From: Diploptera punctata
Lineage: Eukaryota > Arthropoda > Insecta > Blattodea > Blaberidae
Direction: 5' to 3'
Length of the DNA: 64,000 nucleotides
Assembly: GCA_030220185.1 (NCBI GenBank)
Contig: JASPKZ010004954.1
Span: forward strand, 372,001 to 436,000
Shown here: positions 33,771 through 45,277 of the stretch, piece by piece
Layout of the letters: every line of letters begins with the position of its first letter
Numbering within the stretch: the first letter of the stretch is position 1
Notes under the pieces: generated by a model
Databases searched by the model: none
What the model saw: only the letters and a program-made list of their open reading frames with translations
What the model was told of the DNA's origin: nothing
Position numbers and translations under genes: made by a program

Positions 33771-33848
33771 ATGTACTTAATTCTTTGTAAATTAACCTCT
33801 TCAATATCCTGTTCTGCATGCAGATTTAATGTGTCAATTAAAGCTAAA

Positions 33849-34384
33849 CAAAGTAATTGGTTTAGTTTGCTAATGTTATAAGTTTTATTGCGCATTTTGG
33901 ATTTTATTTTTTGTTCGCTAAAGATGAAGTTAAAATTACGGCATAATTTACCCTGACAAGGGTATAATCCAAAATTTTAATTAAATTAATGTTAATTTCT
34001 ATTTAGTAGCCTTCGACTTCATCCTATAAATATTCGGCACAGAAATAGCCTAATAGTAAATGCTATTTAGTTTCTTCCACTGTGTGTTTTGATCTCCTAC
34101 AACAAAAGCTAGATGTCACGTGAGTTATATTGTAAAAATCGTTGTATATGGTGCAACTGTGCATTGTGTGGTACAGTATTATTACGTATATACACATTTC
34201 TTTAGTGTAGTGAATGTTGTAAGCCCTCGCCAGAACTTTTCGCGACATGAAATTTAATTTTATACTTTATAGTTTTAGTATACCGTAGTGATTTATAATT
34301 TGTGTACAAAATTCTGTACATTTTTACTGTTTTAATATGGAAATTCAGAAGTAGAGTTAGAAGTAGCCAAAATATGTAACCTAT
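33849..34384. other. No gene seen
   Basis: AT-rich, with no recognised repeat end or coding region. Confidence 0.4.
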
Positions 34385-34480
34385 ATTCTGAAGGTGCACT
34401 ACTGGTTCCGTTTTTGTTCCGATATTCCCAGGTTTAAACCCGGACTGGTCAATGTATATTTTTCAGTGCATACGAGTAAA
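34385..34480 (+). mobile_element. tRNA-like SINE scrap
   Basis: A degraded A-box-like 'gtgcactactggttccg' followed by a B box 'aggtttaaacccgg' and 'actggtcaatg', like a SINE-A head. No body remains. Confidence 0.45.
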
Positions 34481-34544
34481 AAGCATAATTTTATTCGGGA
34501 TAGAAGTAAAGTCGTGGGTGCCCGTGCTGAATTTAGATTAGATT

Positions 34545-36530
34545 AGATTAGATCTATTTAGCCTGGTGGAGTTAAGGCCATGTGGCCTTCTCTTCGACTC
34601 ACCAGGACAAACATATATTACATCAGAATATAACAATTTGAATTAACTCTAATATTAAATACTAAATAAAAAATTGATCAAAAAGATAATATCTATTAAA
34701 TTGCGATCTAATTGCAAACAGTTAATGTTAGTTAAAATTAAGAATAAAACTAATAATAAAATGTATAGAAGCAAAACATATTAAATTGTTCCTGTCTAAT
34801 GTATATAAAAACAAAGAAAAATAATTGATATAGAAAACTAATTTTACGATTATACAGTATTTAAAGGAATTCAAAAGAAAATATTTGTTAATCTTAATAT
34901 TATTTTCATAAATAATTGAATTTATTAATGGTTAAAAGAATACTATCAGTGAGGTGTATTAGTCATTCAAAATATCTCTGCAGGCGGAGGAATTACGAAG
35001 CTCTCTTTGTTGTTACACGTGACGTCGTATAAGGCAGTGTATACTGTCAGCGTCCCATGTTCCATCCCCCTCTGCACTCCAATATAGCAGTGTCACGTGT
35101 TCTATTCCTGCATAAACATGACTGCAGTGCCCTCCGTCAACAACTGCACTTACTCCTTAAACGGGTAATATAAGTTAGTTTGTTATTAAATAATTCTTTA
35201 GTTTGTTTTTTAAGGATGTTATAGTTTGACAGTCTCTGATATAGGGCGGAAGGGAATTCCATGTTTTGGCAAGTGAGACTGTAAAAGATAATGAATAATA
35301 TACAGTGTGATGAGTAGAGATATAAAGGACAATGTGCTGATGGGATCGAGTGTCAAGATTATGTGTGTCGGATAGTCTGATGAAGCGGCGTGATAAATAA
35401 TTAGGCGATGATGTGTGAAGTATTTTATAGAGAAGAGATAGGGATTGGACTGTTCTACGATCTCTTAGACGAAGCCACGATAATTGTCGCAGAGACGGTG
35501 TAACATGGTCAGATTTGCGAATACCACAAATAAAACGTGCGCAAGAATTATGAACACGTTGAAGTCTGAGTGAAAATAATATTTAAGTCTGTAAAAAGAG
35601 TGTCAAAATAATCAAAATGAGGCATTGCATGTGTTTCTACTGATAGTTTCCTATGAGCGAATGGCAGACAATTTCTTACGCGATTTAATGAATGTATTAT
35701 TGAGAAGACTGTTTTGCATGTATGGTTTATTTGTGTATTCCAATTTAAGTTTTTGTCAATAAATACTCCTAGAATTTTTACTGTCTCACTATAAGGAATT
35801 TGAACTCCATTTAGTGACACACGCGAGACTGTGTTTAGGTTAATTGTAGATAATAGTCTCTGGTGACGCATAATGATTAGTTGTGACTTTCTAGGATTTA
35901 ATTGCAGTCCATATTTAACTGTCCAAGTCATTAGTGAGTCAAGATCCTCGTTAATTTTGGCAACAGCGTCATTTAGAGAATATTTTTCTGTGTGGATGTA
36001 GATTTGCATGTCGTCTGCAAATAAATTATGTTTGCAATGTTTTAGGGAGTTAGGTATGTCATTTATGTGGATTGAAAAGAGCAAAGGTCCAAACACCGAA
36101 CCCCGTGGAACCCCAGCTTTACAGAAGGATCAAGAAGAACATAATGCATGATTTCCTACAACAGATTGCTGGCGCTCATGAAGGTAGGAATTGAACCATT
36201 GCGTGGCACTATCGGAGATTAAGATGTTTTTAAGTTTATGCAACAATAAGTCGAAGTCTACCGTGTCGAATGCTTTACTAAAGTCCAATAATATAAGAAT
36301 GGTAAGTTTTCGATTATCAGCAGCTTCGCGTATGTCTTCGCAAATATTTAGTAGAGCAGTATTTGTATTGTGCCCTGTCCTGAAGCCTGACTGAAATTGA
36401 TCTAGAAGGTTGTATTCATTTAGGTAGTCAGTCAGTTGTTTATGGACTAATCGTTAGAGAGCTTTTGAAAGGATAGGTAAAATGCTAATGGGTCGATAGT
36501 CGTTCGGAGTTAAGGGCGTTGTAAACTTAA
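34545..36530 (-). mobile_element. LINE-B, CR1/jockey-like, 5'-truncated
   Basis: On the minus strand the RT begins near 36530 (a N-D-Y-R-P-I-S-I-L block near 36500), continues through L-L-D-F-S-K-A-F-D-T-V near 36260 and G-P-L-L-F-S-I-H-I-N-D-I near 36080, and reaches the catalytic L-F-A-D-D block near 36020. The element ends with 'ccaccaggctaaatagatc' and a (TAATC)n tail at 34545-34560. A single frameshift and stop near 36110 separate the RT halves. The long 3' part, 34600-35540, is AT-rich and mostly non-coding. Confidence 0.8.
35548..36096 (-). pseudogene. LINE-B reverse transcriptase, palm and thumb
   Basis: An open frame of 182 codons: GPLLFSIHINDIPNSL at residues 3-18, catalytic FADDMQIY near residue 27, GLQLNPRKSQLIIM near 63, then the thumb with KILGVFIDKNLNW near 107. 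Both catalytic aspartates are present. The upstream palm and fingers are in a different frame, and the C-terminus degenerates, so no active enzyme is expected. Confidence 0.8.
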
Positions 36531-36692
36531 CCAGTGGGCGTAACTTTAGGCAGTGTTACGTGAAAGAACTAAAGCCTGAAATAAAGGGTTTCTCATTGAA
36601 CATTGTTGGTCCTTTCAATATATTAGAATTGAAAAATTACGCCGGCAATAACATGAGCTGTCTGTTAAATATAATTGTTATTAAATAAAATA

Positions 36693-37355
36693 CAGAGTGT
36701 CCCATTCAAACCTCCCATATTTTAGTTAATCATAACTAACAAAGTACGCGCAATTAAGAAATGAGGCTGGTATTAAACGAAGCAGAAACTCAAAAGCTTT
36801 TTCATTGCCACACACTAAAACACCTCTATATGTGCACCATTTGTATCACAATATCAAGTCTGTATTCGATATCGTGCCATGTTCTGTCGAACATGCACTG
36901 TTGATCTAGGCACATTGAACTGCCGGGAAGCTTGGCGAATTGATTTTTGTGGACTTCTCTGAAATCCTGTCCTAATTTCTTCAATCGTTTCTTCTGAAAC
37001 ACGTGTACGAGCACTTCCTGATTCTTTTTTAACGCTTCCAGTTGCCAGAAACGTCTCAATCCATGACTTAATGGTCTTCCCATAGGTGCATTTCCTCCAT
37101 ATTCTATCCGGTAATTCTTTGCACTGTAATTGTTGACTTCGTCTCTGCATACCTGAAAACAGTTTGTGCTTGTACCTGAGGGGTCACCATTTTGTTTTAT
37201 GTCATTATTCTCCAACATGCGACAGATGAATTAACTGCAGCAACGAAAACAAAAATTCTTTGAGTATCTTTTTCAATACCTACCTCATTTCATAATTCCG
37301 CATATTTTGAGAGTTATGATTAATTAAAATGTGGGAGGTTTAATGGGACACGGTG
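36693..37355 (-). mobile_element. Mariner (DD41D-like) deletion derivative
   Basis: A 663-bp element between TA dinucleotides. The ends (cagagtgtcccattcaaacc and, reversed, caccgtgtcccattaaacc) are inverted over about 100 bp and match the longer element at 42358-43685. On the minus strand it keeps the N-terminal helix-turn-helix part (KSWIETFLATGSVKK, KSIRQASRQFNVPRSTVH, 36854-37150) fused directly to the extreme C-terminus (FDRTWHDIEYRLDIV). About 660 bp with the catalytic core is missing. It is non-autonomous. Confidence 0.85.
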
Positions 37356-37357
37356 TA

Positions 37358-37756
37358 CCACTTAGTACCTAACAATATAGTAGAGAAAAAATGCTAAGAT
37401 TACAATTATAATTTGTTGAGTGAATTTGATATAATTGTCATATGGTAGTTGATGGGTCTTCTTTCTTTCAAAATATGAACGGAAAAAATGTACTTTTATT
37501 ACATTTTGTAGTAAACTTACTTCATAGCAAATGTGAACAAAAGTCCAATATTTACATAGAAAGGTAAACAAAATAACAATGAACAAATTTTACCTTTACA
37601 ATACCATCCCATAGGCGATTTTAATAGAAATAATGCAGTCTAAGTTGAGTAAAAACCTGTAACTAAACAAGGTTCTATTTTGATTTAATTTATATAGAAA
37701 ACACATAATGGACTGAAGTATTCAAAAGACATAAAAAGTTATAATTTTCTTTCCAA

Positions 37757-37757
<1 letters not shown>
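37358..37757. other. No gene seen
   Basis: AT-rich DNA between the mariner derivative and an (AT)n run. Confidence 0.4.

Positions 37758-37802
<45 letters not shown>
37758..37802 (+). repeat. (AT)n microsatellite
   Basis: A pure AT run of about 44 bp immediately before SINE-B. A similar run follows the SINE at 38070, suggesting insertion into, or slippage around, an AT tract. Confidence 0.95.
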
Positions 37803-37804
<2 letters not shown>

Positions 37805-38060
37805 ACCGGTATGGTCTCGACGCAGTGCGCTACCTTGTCATCCAGCGGACCCAGGTTCGATTCCCGGTCGGGACAGGCTCCGGGGTGAGGATTTTTTTGG
37901 GGTTTTTCCTCACTTGTAAGACAAATTATCATAATCATCATCCTTCACCAGTGTGGAAAGCAATGGGAAGCTACCACACCTACAATTCCCTAGTAAAGCT
38001 GCAAACCATAGCATGAAAATGCTATGATTGCAGTGAAGGACCTGCCCTCGGACAGAATTA
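37803..38060 (+). mobile_element. SINE-B, full length
   Basis: The tRNA-like head has an A box (gtatggtctcgacgcagtgc) and B box (caggttcgattcccgg). The body has 'ggggtttttcctcactt' and the end has 'ctatgattgcagtgaagga' then 'cctgccctcggacagaa'. It is bracketed by AT microsatellites. It matches 12964-13266 in reverse. Confidence 0.82.
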
Positions 38061-38066
38061 CTTTAC

Positions 38067-38069
<3 letters not shown>

Positions 38070-38105
<36 letters not shown>

Positions 38106-38132
38106 CATACATACATACATACATACATACAT
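38070..38132 (+). repeat. (AT)n-(ACAT)n microsatellite
   Basis: Dinucleotide AT passing into tetranucleotide ACAT repeats, ending at about 38132. Confidence 0.95.
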
Positions 38133-38220
38133 TCCGTCTGCTTAGATCCAGGTTGTATTAACGCAATTTCGTTAAGTTTTGCAGATAACTCAATTTTTGG
38201 ACGCTACCCAATTCACAATG

Positions 38221-38221
<1 letters not shown>

Positions 38222-38273
<52 letters not shown>

Positions 38274-38312
38274 GTAATAATAATAATAATAGTAATAATA
38301 ATATTAATAATA

Positions 38313-38360
<48 letters not shown>

Positions 38361-38393
38361 GTAGTAGTAGTAGTGATAGTAATAATAATATTT
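38222..38393 (+). repeat. (AAT)n microsatellite with AGT variants
   Basis: About 170 bp of AAT repeats with interspersed AGT units. The reverse strand gives a meaningless poly-isoleucine frame. Confidence 0.95.
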
Positions 38394-38879
38394 TGACGTA
38401 AGGTGTTTAACACTTTCTGAACACAAGACCACAACATATACAATGTTATGTGTGAAACTGATGCAGAAGGCTATATGTGTGTATATATGTGTGTATGTAT
38501 ATATATATATATATATATATATGGGTTATAACTTTTGGTTTTTTGTGAAATACAATATTTCCTGTGTAATGAATGGATGAACTTCTGCTTAACACAATTG
38601 AAATACTCCTTAATTTCACTGACCTTCAAGGAAAGGTCATCCCCAAATCAATATTTGTTTTCACAATATTTTTAAATTTCTATTACATCCACTCAATAAT
38701 TATATTGTGTAGTATTGGTAGATAATGATGTGTAGAGCTCGTACTCATCACATTTAGTATCTGTGATTACTAGTGAATGGAAATAATAACGTGTTTTTAT
38801 TTACTGGGAATACATGATGTCACGAGAAAAGTTTTAACAGCATTCAGAAAAATAAAGGGACATGGACGAATAGTCTAGT
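38394..38879. other. No gene; TG/TA run
   Basis: Contains a (TG/TA)n run at about 38475-38522 and otherwise AT-rich DNA. Confidence 0.45.
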
Positions 38880-39390
38880 GAGATTTCAGCGGTTTACATA
38901 GATGAAGGCAAAATGCACCTACAGTAGATTCTTCACTAGAAGAATACTGCAAGATACCTGTTCAACTTCAAATTATTGGGAGGTATCAGTTTCTTGGTGC
39001 AGAGATCAAAAGAAGAAATGAGAGAGTAGCGAAAATGTCTGAAGTAGTTACAAATTTGTGGCGAAATAAACTTTATTCTGCCCACGTGCAAAATCAAGTA
39101 ATTCATAGAAAGCTCCATAAAGTACTGAAGAATTATGATGTATGTGTAAGAAGGGGAAAGACTGATACTCTTGACCAGCGTTTTGATATTACAAAAGTAA
39201 ATGGTCAATTGTTATCTACTGAAGAGAAAAAATTGTAACAATTATAACTAGAAAGCAAAGGAGAGGTTGGTTACTCAACAAGTAAAGTAGCACGAAAGGA
39301 GACAATTCACTCTTTAAAGAGGCAGAAACTCTCTACAGGATCAATTTCAAAAAGTGTTGTCAGATTGCAAAAAAAAAAAAAAAAAAGCAG
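38880..39390 (+). pseudogene. Unrecognised coding relic ending in an A-tract
   Basis: Coding-like texture runs for about 450 bp: Q-F-L-G-A-E-I-K-R-R-N-E-R, then an open frame at 39035-39238 (67 codons) with LWRNKLYSAHVQNQVIHRKL and RRGKTDTLDQRFDITKVNG. Further decayed segments follow until a run of 17 A residues near 39371-39387. It matches no family I can name. The A-tract at its end could mark a reverse-transcribed copy. Immediately downstream is a LINE-A fragment, so the A-run may instead be a recombination or slippage junction. Confidence 0.4.
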
Positions 39391-39690
39391 AAAAGGATAT
39401 AAGAACAGTTAAGCCTCATAGACAGCGATGGGCAGGACGTGTGGCACGAATGGGGAATGAAAGACGTGCATTGAAGTTTCTTGTAGGAAAACCAGAGGAA
39501 AAACGCCCAGTTGGTAGATCAAGAATGAGGTGGGAGAATAACATTAACTATGATTTGATGGAAGTACATTATACAGGAAATGATTGGAAAGCATTAGCTT
39601 AGGATAGGGATGTATGGAGAGCTTATGTCCGCACGGCCATGAACCTACGGGTTTCGATAGTGCCACTGAGTAAGTAAGTAAGTAAATAAG
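39391..39690 (+). mobile_element. LINE-A 3' end
   Basis: The last ~300 bp of LINE-A: RQRWAGRVARMGNERRALK, GRSRMRWENNINYDLMEV in a frame open to 39602, and the family ending with a (GTAA)n tail (agtaagtaagtaagtaaata). It is strongly 5'-truncated, at the A-tract. Confidence 0.82.
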
Positions 39691-41014
39691 TACATGTAAT
39701 ATAATTTAAGGAACATTAAAACCCAAGTATCGTTCGAGTATAATTTGACAATCTCATGATTATATTAATGAAAGGCGTGACTTATCTTAAATTTTCTAAT
39801 TGTATTGTGTATATCCGCGACTTTGAATGATCGCTCAATCGGAGATGTCTTCCTTGTTCTTTAGTGGTAAAGAAAAATTATGTATGTGAAACAGAGATAA
39901 AATTTCCGTCCCGGCAGGTCGTTTCCTTTTTTAAGACCATGTTCCTTGGAAACGTAACAGTGCCTACAGAGGAAGAGGTTATACCTTAAATATATATTTA
40001 TATTCTGAGACGATTTTTGTAAGTCATCATGTCTTGGTGCATAAGAACGGCATATGTATCGTTTGAGTCCCCTTTGGGGAAGACGTTTGCTCATGGAATT
40101 TAAACAAATATAGTAGTAGTGTCCATTCAGCATGTTAGAAATTTGAGTTGCCACAATAAGTAAAGGATCTTAATTCAGAAAATCAGCTATTAACCAGTTA
40201 ACATCAAAGTAGCTCATTGTAATATCCAATCAATTTTCTGTAAATTTAATTTACATTCTACACGATTTTCGAAACAGCTTAAAAATACCCCCATCATATC
40301 TTATAAATATGGACAATTATAAATATCAACGACTCTATAAATTGTGAGGCAGTAGTACATACGAACAAACTTACAGCCAAACATTATTTTCCAATCTTTA
40401 TGTAAAATACTAATTTTGACCTGAGTTCCTCTTTGTAAAAAATTAGGAAAAATGTTTTCTAAAATAGCCATATCTTTTTATTTTTTATTTGCCTTATAAT
40501 TTATCATTTATAGGAAAAACTTTTTTTAAAATTGTCTATTAACAATCGTAATATCTTATACTTACAATTACTGTAAATAATTTACTGCTGTAGTGTTACA
40601 TTTAAAAATGTATTAAAGCTATAACAATAAATAGCAATATGAGCAACGTGATTTGATAATGGAGCAAAAGGAGAACAAATCTATAACAAAATGCCATAAA
40701 TGAAAGCCAAAAAATGACAAAAATAAAAATAGTCGATGTTTGATGAACTTCCTTTAGAAAGGGATTGATGAACTTGGTCATCGACGCTCTGCACTAAGAG
40801 TCTATGGAAGACAGTAAATGTGATTTGAAGTGTGTAGGAGAGTTTCTTGTAATTTTATCACAACTTGCAATTCTCTCCCCTTCTTTATTGTGACGACACA
40901 CGACTTGATACAAAAACAGACAGAACAATTTGTATCAATACTAAGCTATGTAAGATAAGAATAGGAATAAATTTTGTTAACAAATAAATGCTGTACATAG
41001 TATTGACTCTTGAA
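39691..41014. other. No gene recognised
   Basis: 1.3 kb of AT-rich DNA. The 97-codon reverse frame at 39861-40154 has no motif I know. No repeat termini seen. Confidence 0.4.
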
Positions 41015-41105
41015 TGAGTTCCGTCGCCGTGGCGTAGTCGGTAGACCCGGCGACCCGAGCGGCGGGGTATGGGATTGTAAATTTCCACTTTGGGTCTGGG
41101 TGTGT
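41015..41105 (+). mobile_element. tRNA-like SINE fragment
   Basis: A GC-rich island with an A-box-like 'cgtggcgtagtcggtagac' in otherwise AT-rich DNA. The B box is not clear. It differs from SINE-A, B, D and X heads. Confidence 0.45.
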
Positions 41106-42144
41106 GTCCTGTTCTTGTGTTTATAGCGAGAATAAAAAAAAGAAAGCTAATAAAAAGGCAAAACAAGAAGTAAAAACAGTGTAAACGAAAAGAGAAAAAA
41201 GTGAGCAATTGCTCGTGATCGGGTACAGTTCAGTTGCTACATTGCACGTTTGTAGTTAAGGGAAGAAGGAAAACAAAATATATAAATTTAGGAGCCAGAT
41301 TCAATACGTAAAATAAATTGAAGCACATGAAAAATTATTAAAAAATAATACAAGGGAAAATAAAATAAACTAAACAACATAGAATTGATTAATACCAGAC
41401 TGAAGATGATAATTAAAATCATTAGGAAATAGCATAAAAGAAAACGAATTTAGTATAATGTTTCAAAATATAAAACACACTCTGATACATATAGAATTAA
41501 TGCAAAAGAGAATGATATAAATAAAATATTATAATAATACATTAATACAATACTGAAGAAGCAATTAAACTCATTAGGTAATATTATGAATCAATATTAT
41601 GAATATTATGAATCAAAATAAATTTAGGAGAACGTTTCAAAGTATAAAATTTACTTTCACACCCAAAATCCAATGGAGAATGATATAAACAAAACATATA
41701 TATAATAGATAAATATTAAACTGAAGGAAGTAATTAAATACATTAAGAAATAATAATATAAACCAAAATAGGTTACTACTTATTAACTATTTTAAAATAT
41801 TTAAATAATTTAATTAGTTTCTTAAATCTATGTGTGTTTAGAATGATTAGCTCTGGATTGGATCTAATTAATTCATTGTATAATTTTGACCTAAATATCT
41901 AGTACACTTAGATCTAGCAGTAGTGAAGAATTTAGATACATGTATAAAAAAGTTGTATTTGGTCTGATGTTGTACAAACATGGATTATTCTTTCTAAATT
42001 CGTTCTTATTTTATGGAAATAAGCAAGCAAAATATCCAAAAATATTTAATAAAAGCAGCTATCGCCAATGTTTATAAATGATGAATTCTGAGAGTGGATC
42101 AGGTCGAGGGCCTACCAGGATGAAGAAGAAGATGGTGATGATGA

Positions 42145-42176
<32 letters not shown>

Positions 42177-42357
42177 AAGCAATGTTCTGCACGGTAATAT
42201 TTTTTAAAGTGTGTAAATTGTATTTTTACAAAAAAAAATATTTAGGAGATATCATGTTGAAAATAGTGGTGTAAGAAATCAATTGTAAGTGCTGAAAATA
42301 ATCCGTAGGCCTATGCTAAAATGCATGTCTAAACCAAACAAAACTGCGTCTATAATA
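41106..42357. other. AT-rich, no gene; (GAT)n run
   Basis: Very A-rich DNA with repeated 'ataaacaaaa'-type phrases. A (GAT/GGT)n run lies at 42126-42176 and TAGGCCTA at 42306. No coding was recognised. Confidence 0.45.
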
Positions 42358-43685
42358 CACCGTGTCCCATTAAAACCTCCCACATTTTAATTAATTATAA
42401 CTCTCAAGGTATGCGGAATTATGAAATTAGGTTGATATTAACAGAAAGAGAAATTAAAGATTTTTTTTTCATTGTTGCAGTTAATTCATCTGTCGCATGT
42501 TGGACAATAATGACATAAAACAAAATGACGACTCCTCAGCAACGAGCACAAACTGTTTTCTGGTATATGCAGTGACGAAGTTAATAATTACAGTGTAAAC
42601 AAATTACCGGAGAGAATATGGAGGAAATGCATCTGATGGGAAGACCATTAAGGCATGGATTGAGACGTTTCTGGCAACTGGAAGCGTTAAAAAGATCAGG
42701 AGTTGCTCGTACACGTGTTTCAGAAGAAAAGAGTGAAGAAATTAGGACACGATTTCAGAGAAATCCACAAAAATCAATTCGCCAAGCTTCCCGGCAGTTC
42801 AATCTACCGAGATCAACTGTGCATCGAGTGCTTCATAAGCGGTTTCTTTTGTACCCCTACAAGGTGCAAATTGTTCAACAAATAAAGCCAGATGACAGGA
42901 CAGGCATTCGCTATTGAAATGCCTGATCGTATTGACACGTTTCCAAGAAATTGAGAAACGTCTTGTTTTCTGACGTGGCAACGTTCCATGAATCATGATC
43001 TATTAATCGGCACAATGTAAGGATCTGGCGTACGCAAAATCCACACGTCTACCTTGAACATGTCGGGATAGCTCAAAGGTAAACGTTTGGTGCGGCCTGA
43101 TGAAGAACAGGATTATAGGTCCTTTTGTTTTCCATGAGAAGTCAATAACTGGCCCGGTATACCAAGACATGTTGGAACAGTTCTTGTACCCCCAGTAGTT
43201 AATCTGTAACCCCAAGTAATATTTCAGAAAGATTACGTCCCACCCACACTGGAGCCTTGATGTTAGGAATTCACTCAAAGAATCCTTCGCAGATAGGTGG
43301 ATTGGACGCGGGGACCAATTTGCTGGCCACCACGTTTGCCAGACATTACTCCACCACTGGACTTCTTCCTCTGGGGGTATGTAAAAGACCGTGTCTTTGC
43401 GAGTCCAGTACAAGATTTTCGTGATTTACGAACCTGTATCCTTGACACAATTGCAACAGTGCCAATGGACATGTTGGACAAAACGTGGCAAGAAATCGAA
43501 TACAGGCTTGATATTGTTCGTGCTATTAATGGTGCACATATAGAGGTGTTTAGGTGTGTGCGAATGTGTGACAATGAACATTCTTTAAGTTTCTGTTTCG
43601 TCTAATACAGACCTCATTTCTTAATTCCGCATACTTTGTTAGTTGTGTTTAATTAAAATGTGGGAGATTTGAATGGGACACACTG
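42358..43685 (+). mobile_element. Mariner (DD41D-like), full length
   Basis: A 1,328-bp element, typical mariner size, with TA on each side (42356-42357, 43686-43687). Inverted ends of ~85-100 bp begin caccgtgtcccatt and cagtgtgtcccatt. The transposase on the plus strand has the N-terminal DNA-binding half at 42560-42890, the first aspartate in 'FSDVATFH' near 42970, the second in the block near 43230 and the third in 'PRLPDITPPLDFFLWGY' at 43325-43375. It is the parent structure of 36693-37355. Frameshifts make it inactive. Confidence 0.87.
42560..43605 (+). pseudogene. Mariner-like transposase, frame-broken
   Basis: Two open parts remain: 42618-42917 (with KSIRQASRQFNLPRSTVHRV, the second helix-turn-helix) and 43297-43605 (CWPPRLPDITPPLDFFLWGY through the C-terminal W-Q-E-I-E-Y-R-L-D-I-V block). 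The catalytic core between them is readable only with frame changes and several stops. Spacing between the second and third aspartates is about 41-42 codons in the plus strand, which suggests the DD41D group of mariner-like elements rather than DD34D. The spacing is uncertain because of indels. Confidence 0.75.
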
Positions 43686-43687
43686 TA

Positions 43688-45277
43688 TATTTTAGCACAT
43701 TTTTGTAATGTTGCAAGGAATAAACGAATGTTGATTGAATCAGGTCGTTACATTTTCTAGGAATAATTTTTTTCGTAAGTGTTAATCACTTGGTTGATTT
43801 TTTTTGTTAAATAATTCGTCATTCATATTTGATTTCCAAGAATTAATAAAAAAATGGCATATTTCCAGAACCTCGACGTTTGGTCACAGGAAATAATAAA
43901 ATAATCTTCAGATCTGCCGTGAACATATTCGATGACTAAACTTACAAATACTTTCAAGTTATGAAATTCAGAAGTCATTATTTTGGAAAAGTAATTTGTG
44001 GGTTCTGTTATCAGGATGTGTATCAGACGAAACAAAGTGCTGTTCACCTTTATGAGTGGTATAATCATGTATTAATGAGAGTTTGCGGAAATGGATTCCA
44101 AAGCAGCAAGTTTTCCTCCCTTTGATCCTCGGAGATCTAACTCCTAGTGCATCCCATTTTAAACGAAACGTGACTGAATCGTATTAACTATTTATTCGTC
44201 AATTTATTAGTTCTCTTGTGTCTTGAAAAATATTGCCTGATCGTTGTTTAAATACAATATTTTTGTGCGGCTTCCTCTGATACTTTGTACATTATTTTCC
44301 GAGACGGAATTTTGCATCGAGTTCCGAATTTTTATACCACGAAATTGATCCTCTGGAAATTTGTGATATTCCTTCGATTGATTCTGACTTTGACATCCAT
44401 TGCCCAAATACTTAATCAGTTGTTTGTGCTTCCTAACTATTTCAAAACATTAAGTCGCTTTCGATGACTATTGAAATTCTGGGCAAAAGGTATAAACAGA
44501 ATTTGCATTTACGCGCAGTTGTCTGGTACACACAAGGAAAACATATCATGATCCTTCTTTAGAAGTGAGAAAGTATGCCGAACTAATTATTTCTGCGAAA
44601 CCAGTTGATGCTCTAAAAACTCTTTTGTAATTTTCCCGGTAAGTAACAAAGCCATTGCTTTCAAGTCCACTGTCAGATGCTTTCTTAATGTGATAATTAA
44701 TTACAAATGTTATGAATTCTGCAATATTATCTTCCTGTAATAGCTCTTATAAGATATGTTCTTCAACCAGGCTTCCATTGATTATTGAAATATAATTTAA
44801 TAACCCAAAGTAATTTACTCCCCAATATAATAATGTCTGTTAGTAGCCTATTTGTTTACGATATGAAGGTCAAAATAATTACATCAACAATTTATCGCAT
44901 AAACTGCAACTAGATATATCCATTTCACCAACTTGTTGCATTCTACTTAAAAAGGATAATTGTAAATTAGCATTAAGTTCACGTTGAGATCTGATATGCA
45001 TTGTTTGCAGTTTACTCAGAGACATTATAATTTCGTGAGAAGGTAAAAATAAACTGGTGATTTGTACATCCACAATGTTGCTGTTTATATTTAAGCTTGG
45101 TGCTAGCTTTGAACTAACTGTCTTCTGGTCAAGTTGCTGTCCTATATTCACATTGATCTCATGATAAAAAACTGTAATAACTGACGACTAAAGTTGTATA
45201 AACAGTACTGAATAAATACATTGCCTATATATTACATTATACCTGCAATCGTATTTGACAGTTGAACTAATATAAAT
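43688..45277. other. No gene recognised
   Basis: 1.6 kb of AT-rich DNA. Open stretches at 43823-44068, 44207-44407 and 44879-45151 (all minus) lack known motifs. The 90-codon one at 44879 has a more even amino-acid mix than chance frames nearby, but no start context or neighbour supports it. Confidence 0.4.

Larger units (their letters stand above)
31377..33848 (-). mobile_element. LINE-A copy carrying nested insertions
   Basis: Minus-strand LINE-A running from a gttagtt tail at 31377 up to sequence matching 21850 of the fuller copy. Landmarks in reverse: C-terminal blocks 31400-31660 and 32230-32560, the damaged D-D catalytic block near 32730, palm and fingers 32760-33350. It is split by a foreign LINE end (31666-32205) and by a SINE-A (33435-33770). 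Many stops. 5'-truncated just inside the RT linker. TAGGCCTA is inserted at 32442. Confidence 0.8.

Noticed and set aside
44879..45151. 90-codon reverse-strand frame as a host gene
   Set aside because: No recognisable domain, splice sites or neighbours, and length is compatible with chance in 64 kb.
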